Shown here: positions 8,269-17,317 of the stretch, piece by piece
Numbering within the stretch: position 1 is the stretch's first letter
Layout of the letters: every line of letters starts with the position of its first letter
Made by a program: the position numbers and the translations under genes
The notes under the pieces: model-generated
Seen by the model: the letters and a program-made list of their open reading frames with translations, nothing else
Told to the model about the DNA's origin: nothing
Database searches by the model: none
Source: CANGTU01 sp046336655
GTDB lineage: Bacteria > Bacteroidota > Bacteroidia > Flavobacteriales_D > Sanyastnellaceae
Direction: 5' to 3'
Assembly: GCA_046336655.1 (NCBI GenBank)
Contig: JBKDGH010000010.1
Coordinates: 124,001 to 188,000, forward strand
Length of the DNA: 64,000 bases

Positions 8269-9705
8269 GTGAAGCGTTATCAGAGCCTTACATCCATCCG
8301 GTCGGAGTTGTCTTCGGGCGCGTTGTCGCTTGAGGCGCTCGTGCGGTATTATCTGGACCGGACAGAAAGCCTTTCCCACCTCAATGCGATGCTCGAGGTC
8401 TGGGGCGGAGAAGCTCTCGATAATGCCCGGCGAATCCAGCAAAAATGGAATGACGGGACGGCGGGTAAACTCGCCGGGATGGTCGTCGCCATCAAAGACA
8501 ACGTGTGCTATAAAGGACACCGTGTTTCGGCGTCATCGCGCATTCTGGAAGGATTTGAGTCGTTGTTCCACAGCACGGTGGTGGAGCGGCTATTGGCGGA
8601 GGACGCCATCATTATCGGAAGATGCAACTGTGATGAGTTCGCAATGGGTTCGTCGAATGAAAATTCAGCATTCGGGCCGGTTCAGAATCCACTGGATCCT
8701 GCGCGCGTTCCGGGAGGATCATCAGGGGGGTCGGCAGCAGCCGTCGCGGCAGATATGTGTCTGGCCGCTCTGGGAAGTGACACCGGAGGATCCATACGTC
8801 AACCGGCCTCATTAACCGGAACAGTGGGTTTGAAACCATCATATGGAAGAGTCAGCCGCCACGGGTTGATTGCGTACGCATCGAGCTTTGATCAGATCGG
8901 GCCGATGACCAGTTCGGTTGAAGACGCAGCGCTGCTGCTGGAAGTAATGGCAGGTCCGGATGATTTCGACAGCACGGCGATACAGCGGCCACCGGAGCAA
9001 TATAGCAACCTGTCGGGTGATATTCTCTCTCAGCGCATTGCAGTTCTTCGGGATTGCTACGAGAGCCCGGGGCTGAATCCGGAGGTTAAGGCCCGGCTGG
9101 ATGAACTGATCAGCGCGCTCCGCAGTGAGGGCCATGTGGTGGATTTTGTAGACTTTCCTTATCTGGATTACATCGTTCCAACCTATTACGTGCTCACTAC
9201 CGCCGAAGCGTCGTCGAATTTGGCCAGATTTGACGGCATTCACTATGGCTACCGGAGCAAAGAGGCTGCGGGCATCGAAGCGACGTACAGGAAAAGCAGG
9301 AGCGAAGGATTCGGTCCGGAGGTGAAGCGCAGAATCATGCTCGGTACGTTTGTTTTGAGTTCCGGGTATTATGACGCATACTACACAAGGGCACAGCGCG
9401 TGCGCCAGATGATTCGCAGTGCCACAAATGATATTCTGTCCGGCTATTCGTTCATTCTCACGCCGACCACCACGAATGAGGCCTTTGCGTTGGGCGACAA
9501 TCTGAAGGACCCGATTGCGATGTACCTTGAAGATATTTTCACCGTACAGGCCAATCTCGCCGGAATACCCGCGATTTCACTGCCTCTCGGCAGGAAGCTC
9601 TCAGGAATGCCATTCGGAATTCAGATCATGGCACCTTGGGGTGCAGAGGCCTCTATGTTGAACTTCTCCCATTATCTGATGGGCAAGTTCTCACCCGGCA
9701 GTTGA
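8269..9705 (+). CDS. gatA: Glutamyl-tRNA(Gln)/aspartyl-tRNA(Asn) amidotransferase subunit A
   Basis: 478 aa. Amidase subunit of GatCAB, which turns Glu-tRNA(Gln) into Gln-tRNA(Gln). The amidase signature is intact: Lys76 (VVAIKDN), cis-Ser151 in PGGSSGGSAAA and nucleophile Ser175 in SDTGGSIRQPAS form the Ser-Ser-Lys triad. A GTG start at 8269 is chosen because no ATG or in-frame alternative occurs between the tatA stop and the conserved N-terminus. gatB and gatC are elsewhere. Confidence 0.95.
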   Translation: MKRYQSLTSIRSELSSGALSLEALVRYYLDRTESLSHLNAMLEVWGGEALDNARRIQQKWNDGTAGKLAGMVVAIKDNVCYKGHRVSASSRILEGFESLFHSTVVERLLAEDAIIIGRCNCDEFAMGSSNENSAFGPVQNPLDPARVPGGSSGGSAAAVAADMCLAALGSDTGGSIRQPASLTGTVGLKPSYGRVSRHGLIAYASSFDQIGPMTSSVEDAALLLEVMAGPDDFDSTAIQRPPEQYSNLSGDILSQRIAVLRDCYESPGLNPEVKARLDELISALRSEGHVVDFVDFPYLDYIVPTYYVLTTAEASSNLARFDGIHYGYRSKEAAGIEATYRKSRSEGFGPEVKRRIMLGTFVLSSGYYDAYYTRAQRVRQMIRSATNDILSGYSFILTPTTTNEAFALGDNLKDPIAMYLEDIFTVQANLAGIPAISLPLGRKLSGMPFGIQIMAPWGAEASMLNFSHYLMGKFSPGS

Positions 9706-9889
9706 CCGGCCGAACGAGGTGCAGGGTTATTCATAACTCTGTGTAAAAGTGTTGCGGATTAGTTACAACCGCTTCCCGCAACAATAAGGAACTTAGACTC
9801 GTAGTTACATAGTGTGCCAGAGGGGTGCATAGAAAGCGGTTTTTTATTATCATCGCAGCCCTGACTTATCAACCACGCAAGGAACTGTC

Positions 9890-11494
9890 ATGAAAAAGTC
9901 CATTCTGTTTTTAAGCCTTTGGCTGTCTGCATTCACGTTCATGCAGGCAAGTGATTCAATTGCCCCGGGGTTACTCCTCGATCCGGATGATCCGGAAATT
10001 CAGGCGATTGATAAAATGCTGGTATCCTCGTATCTCAATCATTATTGTTTCAGCCGCGATCAGGGTACCATCAATGCCTTTCAGTATGATGCCGCCGCGG
10101 TGCCGGCATTTGCCCCACCGCTCATCGCCGAGCGGATGCGTGTGCTTGATCAGGACACCCCGTTTGACCTTGTTTACAACCCTACCGTTCAGGGGTTTAT
10201 TGATTTATATGCCGTGCGGAAGCGCGAGCTTACCTCACGTGTACTCGGAATGTCGGAGTTGTACTTTCCACTTTTTGAGGAGGCGCTGAGCCGTCACGGT
10301 ATTCCGCTGGAGATGAAATACCTGGCCGTAGTGGAATCGGCACTTAATCCGACTGCGATTTCTCCTGCCGGAGCCGGCGGCTTGTGGCAGTTCATGGTGT
10401 CCACAGGGAAGATGTACGGACTCAATGTGACCAGCTATCAGGACGATCGGTTTGACGCAATCAAATCCACCGAAGCAGCATGCCTCTATCTGAAGTACCT
10501 GCACGGGCTTTACAATGACTGGGAGCTTGCACTGGCAGCCTACAATAGTGGTCCGGGTAATGTGAACAAAGCCATTCGACGCTCTGGTGGCAAGAAGGAC
10601 TTCTGGGATATCAAGCCCTTCCTTCCGAAAGAGACGCAAGGCTATGTGCCTGCATTCATCGCAGTGAACTACGTGATGAACTACGCATCTGAGTACAATC
10701 TCTATCCCCGCACTCCGATGATCACGTTTTTTGAAACCGATACGGTTTCGGTGATGCGCCGGGTAGATTTTAATACCCTTTCAGGAATTCTGGGGATGAA
10801 TATCGACGACCTCGCGTTCCTCAACGGCACATATAAAATGAAGGAAATCCCCGAGAACGGAAGAAAGCACTACCTTTTTCTTCCGGTGGAAAAGGTAGGG
10901 CTTTTCATTTCCAATGAGGAGCTGGTGTATGAGCGCAGCGCATCTCCACAGCCACAGTACACGCTTCCGTCAGCGCCGGCGCTTGCATCTTCAGGACAGT
11001 CAGTTGCACCTTCCGGAACTCCAAAAGTGGTCTACGAAGAAGAGTGGAAGACCCACAAAGTGCGAAGCGGAGAATCACTTGGCGGAATTGCAGACAAATA
11101 CGAGGTAACACTGGCTCAGCTTAAAAAGTGGAACAAGATCAAGGGCAGCGTAATTCATCCGGGCCAAAAGCTCAAGGTGCAGCATAAGGTGCGCAAGGTG
11201 ATCTACGAACAGCGGGAGCAAACAGCAGCTCATCAGCACCTTGAGGCGGAACCCACAGGAAGCCTGGAATCGGCTAGCACCCGGGAGGGTGATCAAAAAG
11301 CTGAGACAGAAGAAAACAGAGTATCTTCGCCTCCCCGTTACAAGTACTACACCATCCAGCGTGGCGATACGTTGTACAAAATCGCCGCCCGACATGAGGG
11401 AGTGACCGTGGACGACATCAAAACACTGAATTCCGGGTTGCGCGAACATAAGCTTGTGGTGGGACAAAAAATTAAACTCAAACAAATCGGCTGA
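9890..11494 (+). CDS. Lytic transglycosylase with two LysM domains (MltD-like)
   Basis: 534 aa. It cleaves the MurNAc-GlcNAc bond with formation of 1,6-anhydroMurNAc in the periplasm. Signal peptide 1-20; the SLT domain (about 125-260) carries catalytic Glu149 in VVESALNP, then GAGGLWQFM and AYNSGPGNVNKAI. Two LysM peptidoglycan-binding repeats follow at about 384-426 (HKVRSGESLGGIADKYEV) and about 482-530 (YTIQRGDTLYKIAARHEG). It ends 8 bases before slyD, suggesting an operon. Confidence 0.93.
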   Translation: MKKSILFLSLWLSAFTFMQASDSIAPGLLLDPDDPEIQAIDKMLVSSYLNHYCFSRDQGTINAFQYDAAAVPAFAPPLIAERMRVLDQDTPFDLVYNPTVQGFIDLYAVRKRELTSRVLGMSELYFPLFEEALSRHGIPLEMKYLAVVESALNPTAISPAGAGGLWQFMVSTGKMYGLNVTSYQDDRFDAIKSTEAACLYLKYLHGLYNDWELALAAYNSGPGNVNKAIRRSGGKKDFWDIKPFLPKETQGYVPAFIAVNYVMNYASEYNLYPRTPMITFFETDTVSVMRRVDFNTLSGILGMNIDDLAFLNGTYKMKEIPENGRKHYLFLPVEKVGLFISNEELVYERSASPQPQYTLPSAPALASSGQSVAPSGTPKVVYEEEWKTHKVRSGESLGGIADKYEVTLAQLKKWNKIKGSVIHPGQKLKVQHKVRKVIYEQREQTAAHQHLEAEPTGSLESASTREGDQKAETEENRVSSPPRYKYYTIQRGDTLYKIAARHEGVTVDDIKTLNSGLREHKLVVGQKIKLKQIG

Positions 11495-11502
11495 TACCAC
11501 CC

Positions 11503-11961
11503 ATGAAAGCAGAAAAAGGCAAGCTTGTAGACGTGCATTATGTCCTTCACATCGATGGTCCGGATGGAGAAGTAGTTGAAACCACTTCGGGAAACGAGCC
11601 GCTTCGTTTCGTTCTCGGCGAAGATCCCATGCTTCCCAAGTTTGAGGCCGCCGTAATGGGCCTTTCGGCTGGAGAAAAGTTTACCATTGCAATCGCATGC
11701 CCGGATGCCTACGGTGAGGAAGATCAAGAGCTTTATATGGAGTTTCCGAAGAGCGAATTTCTCGGCGATGACGGGGAACTCGATGACGAATTGTTCGCAG
11801 TAGGAGAGGTTGTTCCGATGCAAACGCATGAAGGACAAGTTGTTCACGGGGTGGTTTCAGAAGTGAAACTCAACTCGCTCATCATTGATTTCAACCATCC
11901 TCTCGCCGGAGAGAATCTGTATTTTGAAGGAGAGCTCGTGGCAGTAACCGATCAGGCCTGA
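11503..11961 (+). CDS. FKBP-type peptidyl-prolyl cis-trans isomerase, SlyD-like
   Basis: 152 aa. Cytoplasmic prolyl isomerase and chaperone. The N-terminal FKBP half shows VDVHYVLHIDGPDGEVVE and PLRFVLGE, the flap insert domain (about 70-125) contains CPDAYGEEDQELYMEFPKSEF, and the second FKBP piece ends NHPLAGENLYFEGELVAV. It lacks the His/Cys-rich nickel-binding tail of E. coli SlyD, so a metallochaperone role is unlikely. A strong terminator follows. Confidence 0.92.
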   Translation: MKAEKGKLVDVHYVLHIDGPDGEVVETTSGNEPLRFVLGEDPMLPKFEAAVMGLSAGEKFTIAIACPDAYGEEDQELYMEFPKSEFLGDDGELDDELFAVGEVVPMQTHEGQVVHGVVSEVKLNSLIIDFNHPLAGENLYFEGELVAVTDQA

Positions 11962-11986
11962 CCCTGAGCTGTTGATAAAGAACCTG

Positions 11987-12023
11987 GGCCGGCGAAATTC
12001 CAATCGCCGGCCTTTCTTTTTTT
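11987..12023 (+). terminator. Terminator after slyD-like gene
   Basis: GGCCGGCGA (11987-11995) pairs perfectly with TCGCCGGCC (12004-12012) around an 8-base loop and is followed by TTTCTTTTTTT. It ends the MltD-SlyD unit before ftsX. Confidence 0.9.
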
Positions 12024-12044
12024 GCACATATCACGATCAGCACA

Positions 12045-12920
12045 ATGTCCGCGGCTACCCCTATCCGATCCAGCGCAGGAAGAATCTCGTCATTTTCAAC
12101 CGTGGTGGGCATTACGATGGTACTCACCATGGTGGGAGTACTCATTGCCCTGTTGATAGTTGGGGGCGCAGTTACACGGCATTTTCGCGAGCAGCTGACT
12201 GTTCAGGTCATGCTGAAGGAAGATGCACCGGAACAGGAAGTATTGAAGCTTCAGCGCACTCTTGAGGGCCGCCCCTTTGCCGGAAGCGTCTCCTATACAT
12301 CCAAAGAAGCAGCGGCAGAGTTAATGCAACAGGAGCTGGGCGAAGAGTTTGTGGATTTTCTGGGATACAACCCCCTTCCGGCATCACTTGATATCAAGAT
12401 CAATCCGGACTTCGGAGCGCTTGACAGCCTGAGTGGTTATGTCACTGAAATTGCTGCCAGCCCGCATGTGCAGGAGGTGGTGTACCATCAAAATCTGCTG
12501 CAGCAGATCAATGAGAATATTACTCGCTGGGGGCTCGTGCTGCTCGCTGTAGGGGCGCTCTTCCTGATGATCGCCATTGTACTTATCGTAAACACCATTG
12601 AGCTCTCCATTTTCTCCCAGCGCTTCATCATCCGGAGCATGCAACTCGTGGGGGCCACGCACTGGTTTATTCAGCGTCCATTTCTGCGCAAAGGACTGGG
12701 ATACGGCCTCACAGGAGCCATTTGTGCGCTTGCAATCATATCTCTGTGCCTGTTTATCTTCCGCGATGATCTGACCGATGTGATTGATATACTCATTGCG
12801 GGGAACCGCTACCTCTTGCTCGCCGGAGGTGTGCTGCTTGCAGGGCTTTTGGTGTCCTGGCTGGCCACGGCATACGCCGTCCGCCGGTTTATTCGGCTGC
12901 GTCTGGACCAACTTCATTGA
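12045..12920 (+). CDS. ftsX: Cell division protein FtsX
   Basis: 291 aa. Permease half of the FtsEX complex, which activates periplasmic murein hydrolases at the septum. The first TM helix lies at about 30-50, the extracellular domain (about 55-165, with VQVMLKEDAP and the SYTSKEAAAELMQQELGEEF segment) follows, then three TM helices (about 170-190, 220-245, 258-285). Charged SQRFIIRSMQLVGAT between helices is typical of FtsX. It overlaps no neighbour and starts after a terminator. ftsE is not in the window. Confidence 0.92.
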   Translation: MSAATPIRSSAGRISSFSTVVGITMVLTMVGVLIALLIVGGAVTRHFREQLTVQVMLKEDAPEQEVLKLQRTLEGRPFAGSVSYTSKEAAAELMQQELGEEFVDFLGYNPLPASLDIKINPDFGALDSLSGYVTEIAASPHVQEVVYHQNLLQQINENITRWGLVLLAVGALFLMIAIVLIVNTIELSIFSQRFIIRSMQLVGATHWFIQRPFLRKGLGYGLTGAICALAIISLCLFIFRDDLTDVIDILIAGNRYLLLAGGVLLAGLLVSWLATAYAVRRFIRLRLDQLH

Positions 12921-13075
12921 CCGTTTATTCACCGGCTGGTACCGTTAACTGCCGATTTTCTGCACTTCAGCCAAAAGGCACACGGTAGCGCCCTCTTTGT
13001 CGTTCATCTTTGGAAAAGAAAGGAACCGGCACGCAAACAACACAAATCCTTCACGTGACTAAGCGCGGGATTTAG

Positions 13076-13083
13076 TATGTTTG
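13076..13083 (+). promoter_or_regulatory. -7 promoter element upstream of the exbB cluster
   Basis: TATGTTTG is an exact TAnnTTTG element 96 bases before the exbB start. A TTG box at the usual spacing is absent. It is the best promoter candidate in the 259-base gap after ftsX, and would give a leader of about 90 bases. Confidence 0.45.
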
Positions 13084-13179
13084 GCGCCCTGTAAATGGAA
13101 ATGACCTGTGCAAATCTGTTTCAGAACAACTCCTTTTAAGCAACCGTAATCCTGTAACAACCATTAAATCTGACGTGTT

Positions 13180-13992
13180 ATGAGCAAACAGCAAGCCCAG
13201 AACAGCAGCAATTTCAGTTCTGTTTTCCCTTACATCGCTATTCCATTGGCGCTGTTGACGGGCGTACTTCTTTATGTATTCGTGTTGGGTTCCTCAGCCA
13301 ACTTTGAAGGCGGAGACCCGATCAAAGGCCACCCGCTGAATGTCCTCGGCACAATTCACAAAGGGGGCTTTGTGGTTCCGTTCCTGATCACCACGAACCT
13401 GATCGTGTTGATCTTCTTCTTTGAGCGCTTGATCAGCCTTACCAAAGCTCGTGGAAAGGGCAATACGGAAAAGTTCGTGAAGAATGTCCGAGCATTGCTT
13501 AAAAACAATCAGTTGGATAGCGCCATCACCGAGTGCGACAAGCAGAAGGGTTCTGTTGCCGCAGTGGTGAAGGCCGGACTGCTCAAGTATAAGGCAGTTG
13601 AAGGCGACAGCTCAATGGATCATGAGAGCAAAGTGTCGGCGATTAAGCAGGAGCTCGAAGAAGCGACTTCACTTGAGCTTCCGATGCTCTCAAAGAATAA
13701 CGTCATTCTTTCCACGATGGCTTCCCTTGGGGTACTTGTAGGTCTTCTTGGTACTGTTCGAGGTATGATTACCTCGTTTGAAGCAATGGCAACTGCGGGC
13801 GCTCCCGATGCGACAGCCCTCTCGCTTGGTATCTCGGAAGCACTTATCAATACCTTCCTCGGTATTCTTGCATCTGCGCTTGCGATCATCTTCTTCAATT
13901 TCTTCAGCACGCGCATTGACAACCTCACCTACGCAATGGATGAGGCAGGCTTCTCAATCACTCAAACATTTGAGTCGAAGCACTCCAAGTAA
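13180..13992 (+). CDS. exbB: ExbB/TolQ/MotA-family proton channel subunit
   Basis: 270 aa. Inner-membrane stator that with ExbD uses the proton gradient to energise TonB. It has an N-terminal hydrophobic segment (about 13-31), a second near 65-82 (VVPFLITTNLIVLIFFFE), a cytoplasmic region, and the paired helices at about 175-205 (STMASLGVLVGLLGTVRGMI) and 220-250 (SEALINTFLGILASALAIIFF) that line the channel. First gene of a co-directional cluster with two exbD and two tonB genes; 44 bases separate it from the first exbD. Confidence 0.93.
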   Translation: MSKQQAQNSSNFSSVFPYIAIPLALLTGVLLYVFVLGSSANFEGGDPIKGHPLNVLGTIHKGGFVVPFLITTNLIVLIFFFERLISLTKARGKGNTEKFVKNVRALLKNNQLDSAITECDKQKGSVAAVVKAGLLKYKAVEGDSSMDHESKVSAIKQELEEATSLELPMLSKNNVILSTMASLGVLVGLLGTVRGMITSFEAMATAGAPDATALSLGISEALINTFLGILASALAIIFFNFFSTRIDNLTYAMDEAGFSITQTFESKHSK

Positions 13993-14036
13993 TCGGTCTG
14001 TTGTCTGAATTGATTCATCATTAAAACAACAGAACG

Positions 14037-14705
14037 ATGCCAAAAGTAAAAATGCCGAAAAGCGCCCCCAGCCTGGACATGACGCCCATGGTTGACCTGG
14101 GCTTCCTTCTGGTGACGTTCTTCATTCTCACAGCGAAATTCCGGCCTAATGAGCCGCTGATCGTTGACACGCCAAAATCCCGCTCGGAGATTCAACTCCC
14201 TGAGAAGGTGATGGTGATCACAATCGATTCAGCAGGCCGCGCTTATTTCGACCTCGCCGGCAAGGATATCCGCGCAGCAATGCTAAAAGGCATGGCCGAA
14301 CGCTATCCTGCCATCCAGCCTAAGCTGACCGAATCACTTGTTCAGCGGTTTTCGATCCTGGGCATGTTCGGTATGCCGATCGCAAATCTTGAGCAATATG
14401 TCAACGGCGATGAAAAGGTGAAAGCGTCCATGGATGCGCAAACCAAGGGCATCCCAATGGACTCGCTCAACAATGAAATGGCGGACTGGATTCAGGAGGG
14501 ATATGAAGCGTACATGGCTGACGCCCAGGCAAAGGGCGTGAGCATGGAGGAGCTCAGAAAGAACGATAAGCTGCGCCTCAGCTATGCAATCAAAGCTGAT
14601 GGTGAAACGGACTACGGCAAGATTGAAGCAGTAGTCGACATATTCCGCGATAAGGAGATTTATCAGTTTAACATGGCGACGTCGATGGAAACAGGCGACA
14701 ACTGA
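14037..14705 (+). CDS. ExbD-type biopolymer transport protein (first copy)
   Basis: 222 aa. Single TM helix near the N-terminus (about 19-38) with the ExbD motif MDMTPMVDLGFLLVTFF variant (LDMTPMVDLGFLL), whose Asp carries the proton. The periplasmic part is larger than E. coli ExbD (141 aa) because of an extended helical insert (about 85-180), as in other Bacteroidota ExbD pairs. It lies 29 bases before a second exbD, so the complex is probably heteromeric. Confidence 0.92.
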   Translation: MPKVKMPKSAPSLDMTPMVDLGFLLVTFFILTAKFRPNEPLIVDTPKSRSEIQLPEKVMVITIDSAGRAYFDLAGKDIRAAMLKGMAERYPAIQPKLTESLVQRFSILGMFGMPIANLEQYVNGDEKVKASMDAQTKGIPMDSLNNEMADWIQEGYEAYMADAQAKGVSMEELRKNDKLRLSYAIKADGETDYGKIEAVVDIFRDKEIYQFNMATSMETGDN

Positions 14706-14734
14706 TTCCACGAATACCATAATTCACACGAACG

Positions 14735-15373
14735 ATGGCTGAGATTATAGATGGCGGTGGCCACGAAGGCAAAGGAGGGAAAAAGAGACCCAAGAAAGGT
14801 CATGTCCACATGGACATGACCCCCATGGTGGACCTTGCCTTTCTTCTGCTCACCTTCTTCATTCTCGCAACTTCACTCAACAAGCCCAAAGCGCTTGAAA
14901 TCATCTACCCCAAAGAAGTAAAGGAAGATGATAAGAAAACGAAGCTTCAGGATGATCTGGCAACCACTCTCCTGATCGGAGAAGAGGATGAGGATGTATA
15001 CTACTACTTCGGCAAATTCAAACCTGACACCACCGAGCTCATTCCGACGGATTTTTCAAAAGACGGATTGCGAAAGGTTCTGCTCGAGCGCAACAAGGAC
15101 ATCATTGAGCGCGTGGATCAGCTGAAGGAGAAACTGAACACGAAGGAGATCAATGACAGCATTTACAAGGAGCAGTATGCGAAGCTTGTGAATGATTCTC
15201 TTGCACCTTTTGTGATCGTAAAAACAATTGACAAAAGCCCCTGGAGAAACGTAGTCAATGCGATTGATGAGCTGAATATTACCAATGTAAAGAAGCGCGC
15301 AATTATTGACATGGCTGAAACCGAAGCAATCGCAGTGAGACAGGAAGCGGCTGAACGAAAGAATAATCAATAA
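14735..15373 (+). CDS. ExbD-type biopolymer transport protein (second copy)
   Basis: 212 aa. The N-terminus is longer and basic (GGHEGKGGKKRPKKGHVH), then the conserved MDMTPMVDLAFLLLTFFI helix with its protonatable Asp. The periplasmic region is highly charged, with a predicted helical stretch at about 105-150. It differs clearly from the first copy outside the TM helix. Paired ExbD subunits are known for Bacteroidota Ton systems. tonB starts 59 bases downstream. Confidence 0.92.
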   Translation: MAEIIDGGGHEGKGGKKRPKKGHVHMDMTPMVDLAFLLLTFFILATSLNKPKALEIIYPKEVKEDDKKTKLQDDLATTLLIGEEDEDVYYYFGKFKPDTTELIPTDFSKDGLRKVLLERNKDIIERVDQLKEKLNTKEINDSIYKEQYAKLVNDSLAPFVIVKTIDKSPWRNVVNAIDELNITNVKKRAIIDMAETEAIAVRQEAAERKNNQ

Positions 15374-15432
15374 TGGGGTGAACGCACGCACGGCACAGCT
15401 GTACAGGCATACAAACCCCTTAATACACACAC

Positions 15433-16293
15433 ATGGAATCCGTACTTATCGTTCTGGTCATCGCGGTTATGATCGCGCTGATCGGCTATCAGAAAGGCTG
15501 GAACAGCGTGTTTTCTCCCTCGCGCAATGACATTGTATTCGAAGGAAAGAACAAGAGCTATGGAGCCTACGACTTGAGAAAGTCGTACAATCGCAACCTG
15601 GCTATTGCCCTGTTTGGTGTGGTGCTCGGAGCCACGGCAATTACGGTGTCACCGCTGATATTGAAAGGTGGTGATGAGGTGGCTGAAGCGAAAGAAGTGG
15701 AAATGGCGCTTGACATGCTCGCACCGCCCCCCACTGATCCGAATGAGCCCCCGCCGCCCCCGCCCCCGCCCCCGCCCCCTCCACCCCCTCCCACGGTGAA
15801 GCAGATTCAGTTCACCACCATAGAAGTAACTGAGGAAGAGGTGAAGGATCCCCCGCCCGCTGTGGATGAGCTCAAGGATCAGAACATCTCCACCGTCACT
15901 ACTGAAGGTGAAGAAGGACTGTTGGGTCCCGTTGAAGTTGCTCCTACAGTAGAAGAGAAGCCAGTGGTCGAAGCACCGGTGACCTTCGCCGAGCAGATGG
16001 CGCAATATCCGGGCGGCGAGCAAGCCATGCTGCAGGATATTTATAACAGCATCGTCTATCCGGAGCTCGAGAAGGAGCAGCAGATTCAGGGAACTGTGAT
16101 TGTTGCCTTCGTAGTAGAAAAAGACGGAAGCGTTTCAAACGTTGAAGTGGTGCGCGAAGTACCCGGAGGAAAGGGCCTCAGCAGAGAGGCCACAAAAGCC
16201 GTAAAGAGCCTGAAAAAGTTTGCTCCGGCGAAGATGAATGGTAACCCGGTTCGCCTTAAAATGAACCTGCCCATTCGCTTCACATTGAAGTAA
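15433..16293 (+). CDS. tonB: TonB energy transducer, first copy
   Basis: 286 aa. Links ExbBD to outer-membrane receptors. TM helix at the extreme N-terminus (about 2-18) and a second hydrophobic stretch at about 55-75 flank the Bacteroidota-type FSPSRNDIVFEGKNKSYGAYDLRKSY segment. A run of 15 prolines lies at about 107-121, followed by an acidic linker, and the C-terminal TonB domain (about 190-286) has FAEQMAQYPGGEQAML, IQGTVIVAFVVEKDGSVSNV and RLKMNLPIRFTLK. The proline run makes an unusually C-rich tract at 15748-15793. A terminator follows. Confidence 0.93.
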   Translation: MESVLIVLVIAVMIALIGYQKGWNSVFSPSRNDIVFEGKNKSYGAYDLRKSYNRNLAIALFGVVLGATAITVSPLILKGGDEVAEAKEVEMALDMLAPPPTDPNEPPPPPPPPPPPPPPPTVKQIQFTTIEVTEEEVKDPPPAVDELKDQNISTVTTEGEEGLLGPVEVAPTVEEKPVVEAPVTFAEQMAQYPGGEQAMLQDIYNSIVYPELEKEQQIQGTVIVAFVVEKDGSVSNVEVVREVPGGKGLSREATKAVKSLKKFAPAKMNGNPVRLKMNLPIRFTLK

Positions 16294-16315
16294 TCACACA
16301 CGTCGAATGGAATTT

Positions 16316-16341
16316 AAAAGGGGGCTCAGGCCCCCTTTTTT
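16316..16341 (+). terminator. Terminator between the two tonB genes
   Basis: AAAAGGGGGC (16316-16325) pairs with GCCCCCTTTT (16330-16339) around TCAG, followed by further T. It probably reduces expression of the second tonB and downstream genes relative to exbB-exbD-exbD-tonB. Confidence 0.9.
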
Positions 16342-16456
16342 CTTAGGGAAATTCAGGTATTGGAACTGATACTATTCCTGCGATGTTGCACCCGATTGCG
16401 CACTTGAAAAGCAATGACGGAGGGCATTGGGTGGTTGATGAAAAAAATTGACCACC

Positions 16457-17317
16457 ATGATACTTACCATTTGTCTTCTCGCACTCATCGTGTTTGTATT
16501 CAGCCTCGATCTTTCATGGAACAACGTGGTTTCACCACGCAGGAATGACCTTGTGTTCGAAGGAAGAGTTCAGGAATACGGAGCCTATCAGCTTCGGAAA
16601 GAATCTCATCGTTCGCTTTTTTTCGCCTTCCTGATTGTGGGCGGATTAGCCAGCGGAGTGTTGTATTTCCTCGGAGAAAATGACCAAATGAGTAGCTATC
16701 AGACGCCTTCGGATCTCGGCGATTTTTGGACCTTGCCGCCGCTCGACTTGGTCGAGATCGAAAGGGAAGAGCCGAAAAAAGAGGAGAATACCCCCACAGA
16801 ACCGCGCAGGGAAATACGCGGTGACAATCAGGCGGAGCCGGAGATCGTTGAACAAGGAAATACTGCAGTCATGGCAGCCAGCGAGGTAATCTCAAATGCT
16901 TCGGGGATATCTGATGATCCGGAAGCAGGAGAAATATCCGGACCCACTGAGATGCCTGCGGGAAAGGGCCGTGGAGAAGTAAAACCACAGAAATGGGTCC
17001 CATGGGCTCAGGTTATGCCTGAATTTCCAGGTGGAGTACGCGCGCTATACACGTTTCTGAGTGGCCGTATTGATTATCCGGAGTTCTACCGCAATCGCGG
17101 AATTCAGGGCACAGTATGGATTACTTTTGTGGTCGCTACATCGGGTGAAGTGACGCAAGTAGAAGTAGAGCGAGGAATACCCGGTGCTCCGGGACTGGAC
17201 AATGCAGCGCTTGAAGCGGTCAAACAGTTGCCGCTCTGGATTCCAGGCAGGAATGGAGAAATAAGCGTGGCTGTAAGGCAACGTATACCGGTGAAATTTG
17301 TATTGCAACCGAATTGA
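16457..17317 (+). CDS. TonB-like energy transducer, second copy
   Basis: 286 aa from the ATG at 16457; a TTG three codons upstream is possible. It is a paralogue of the first tonB, sharing the N-terminal helix, the SPRRNDLVFEGRVQEYGAYQLRKE block, a second hydrophobic segment (about 54-72) and the C-terminal domain (MPEFPGGVRALYTFL, IQGTVWITFVVATSGEVTQV, VRQRIPVKFVLQ). Instead of a proline run its linker is charged (EREEPKKEENTPTEPRRE). Its stop overlaps the TTG start of the next small gene. Confidence 0.9.
   Translation: MILTICLLALIVFVFSLDLSWNNVVSPRRNDLVFEGRVQEYGAYQLRKESHRSLFFAFLIVGGLASGVLYFLGENDQMSSYQTPSDLGDFWTLPPLDLVEIEREEPKKEENTPTEPRREIRGDNQAEPEIVEQGNTAVMAASEVISNASGISDDPEAGEISGPTEMPAGKGRGEVKPQKWVPWAQVMPEFPGGVRALYTFLSGRIDYPEFYRNRGIQGTVWITFVVATSGEVTQVEVERGIPGAPGLDNAALEAVKQLPLWIPGRNGEISVAVRQRIPVKFVLQPN

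Noticed and set aside
9750..9841. Inverted repeats TGTTGCGG/CCGCAACA and AACCGCTT/AAGCGGTT between gatA and the LysM transglycosylase
   Set aside because: The first has no T tract and the second a 59-base loop, so neither is a convincing terminator; they may be chance.
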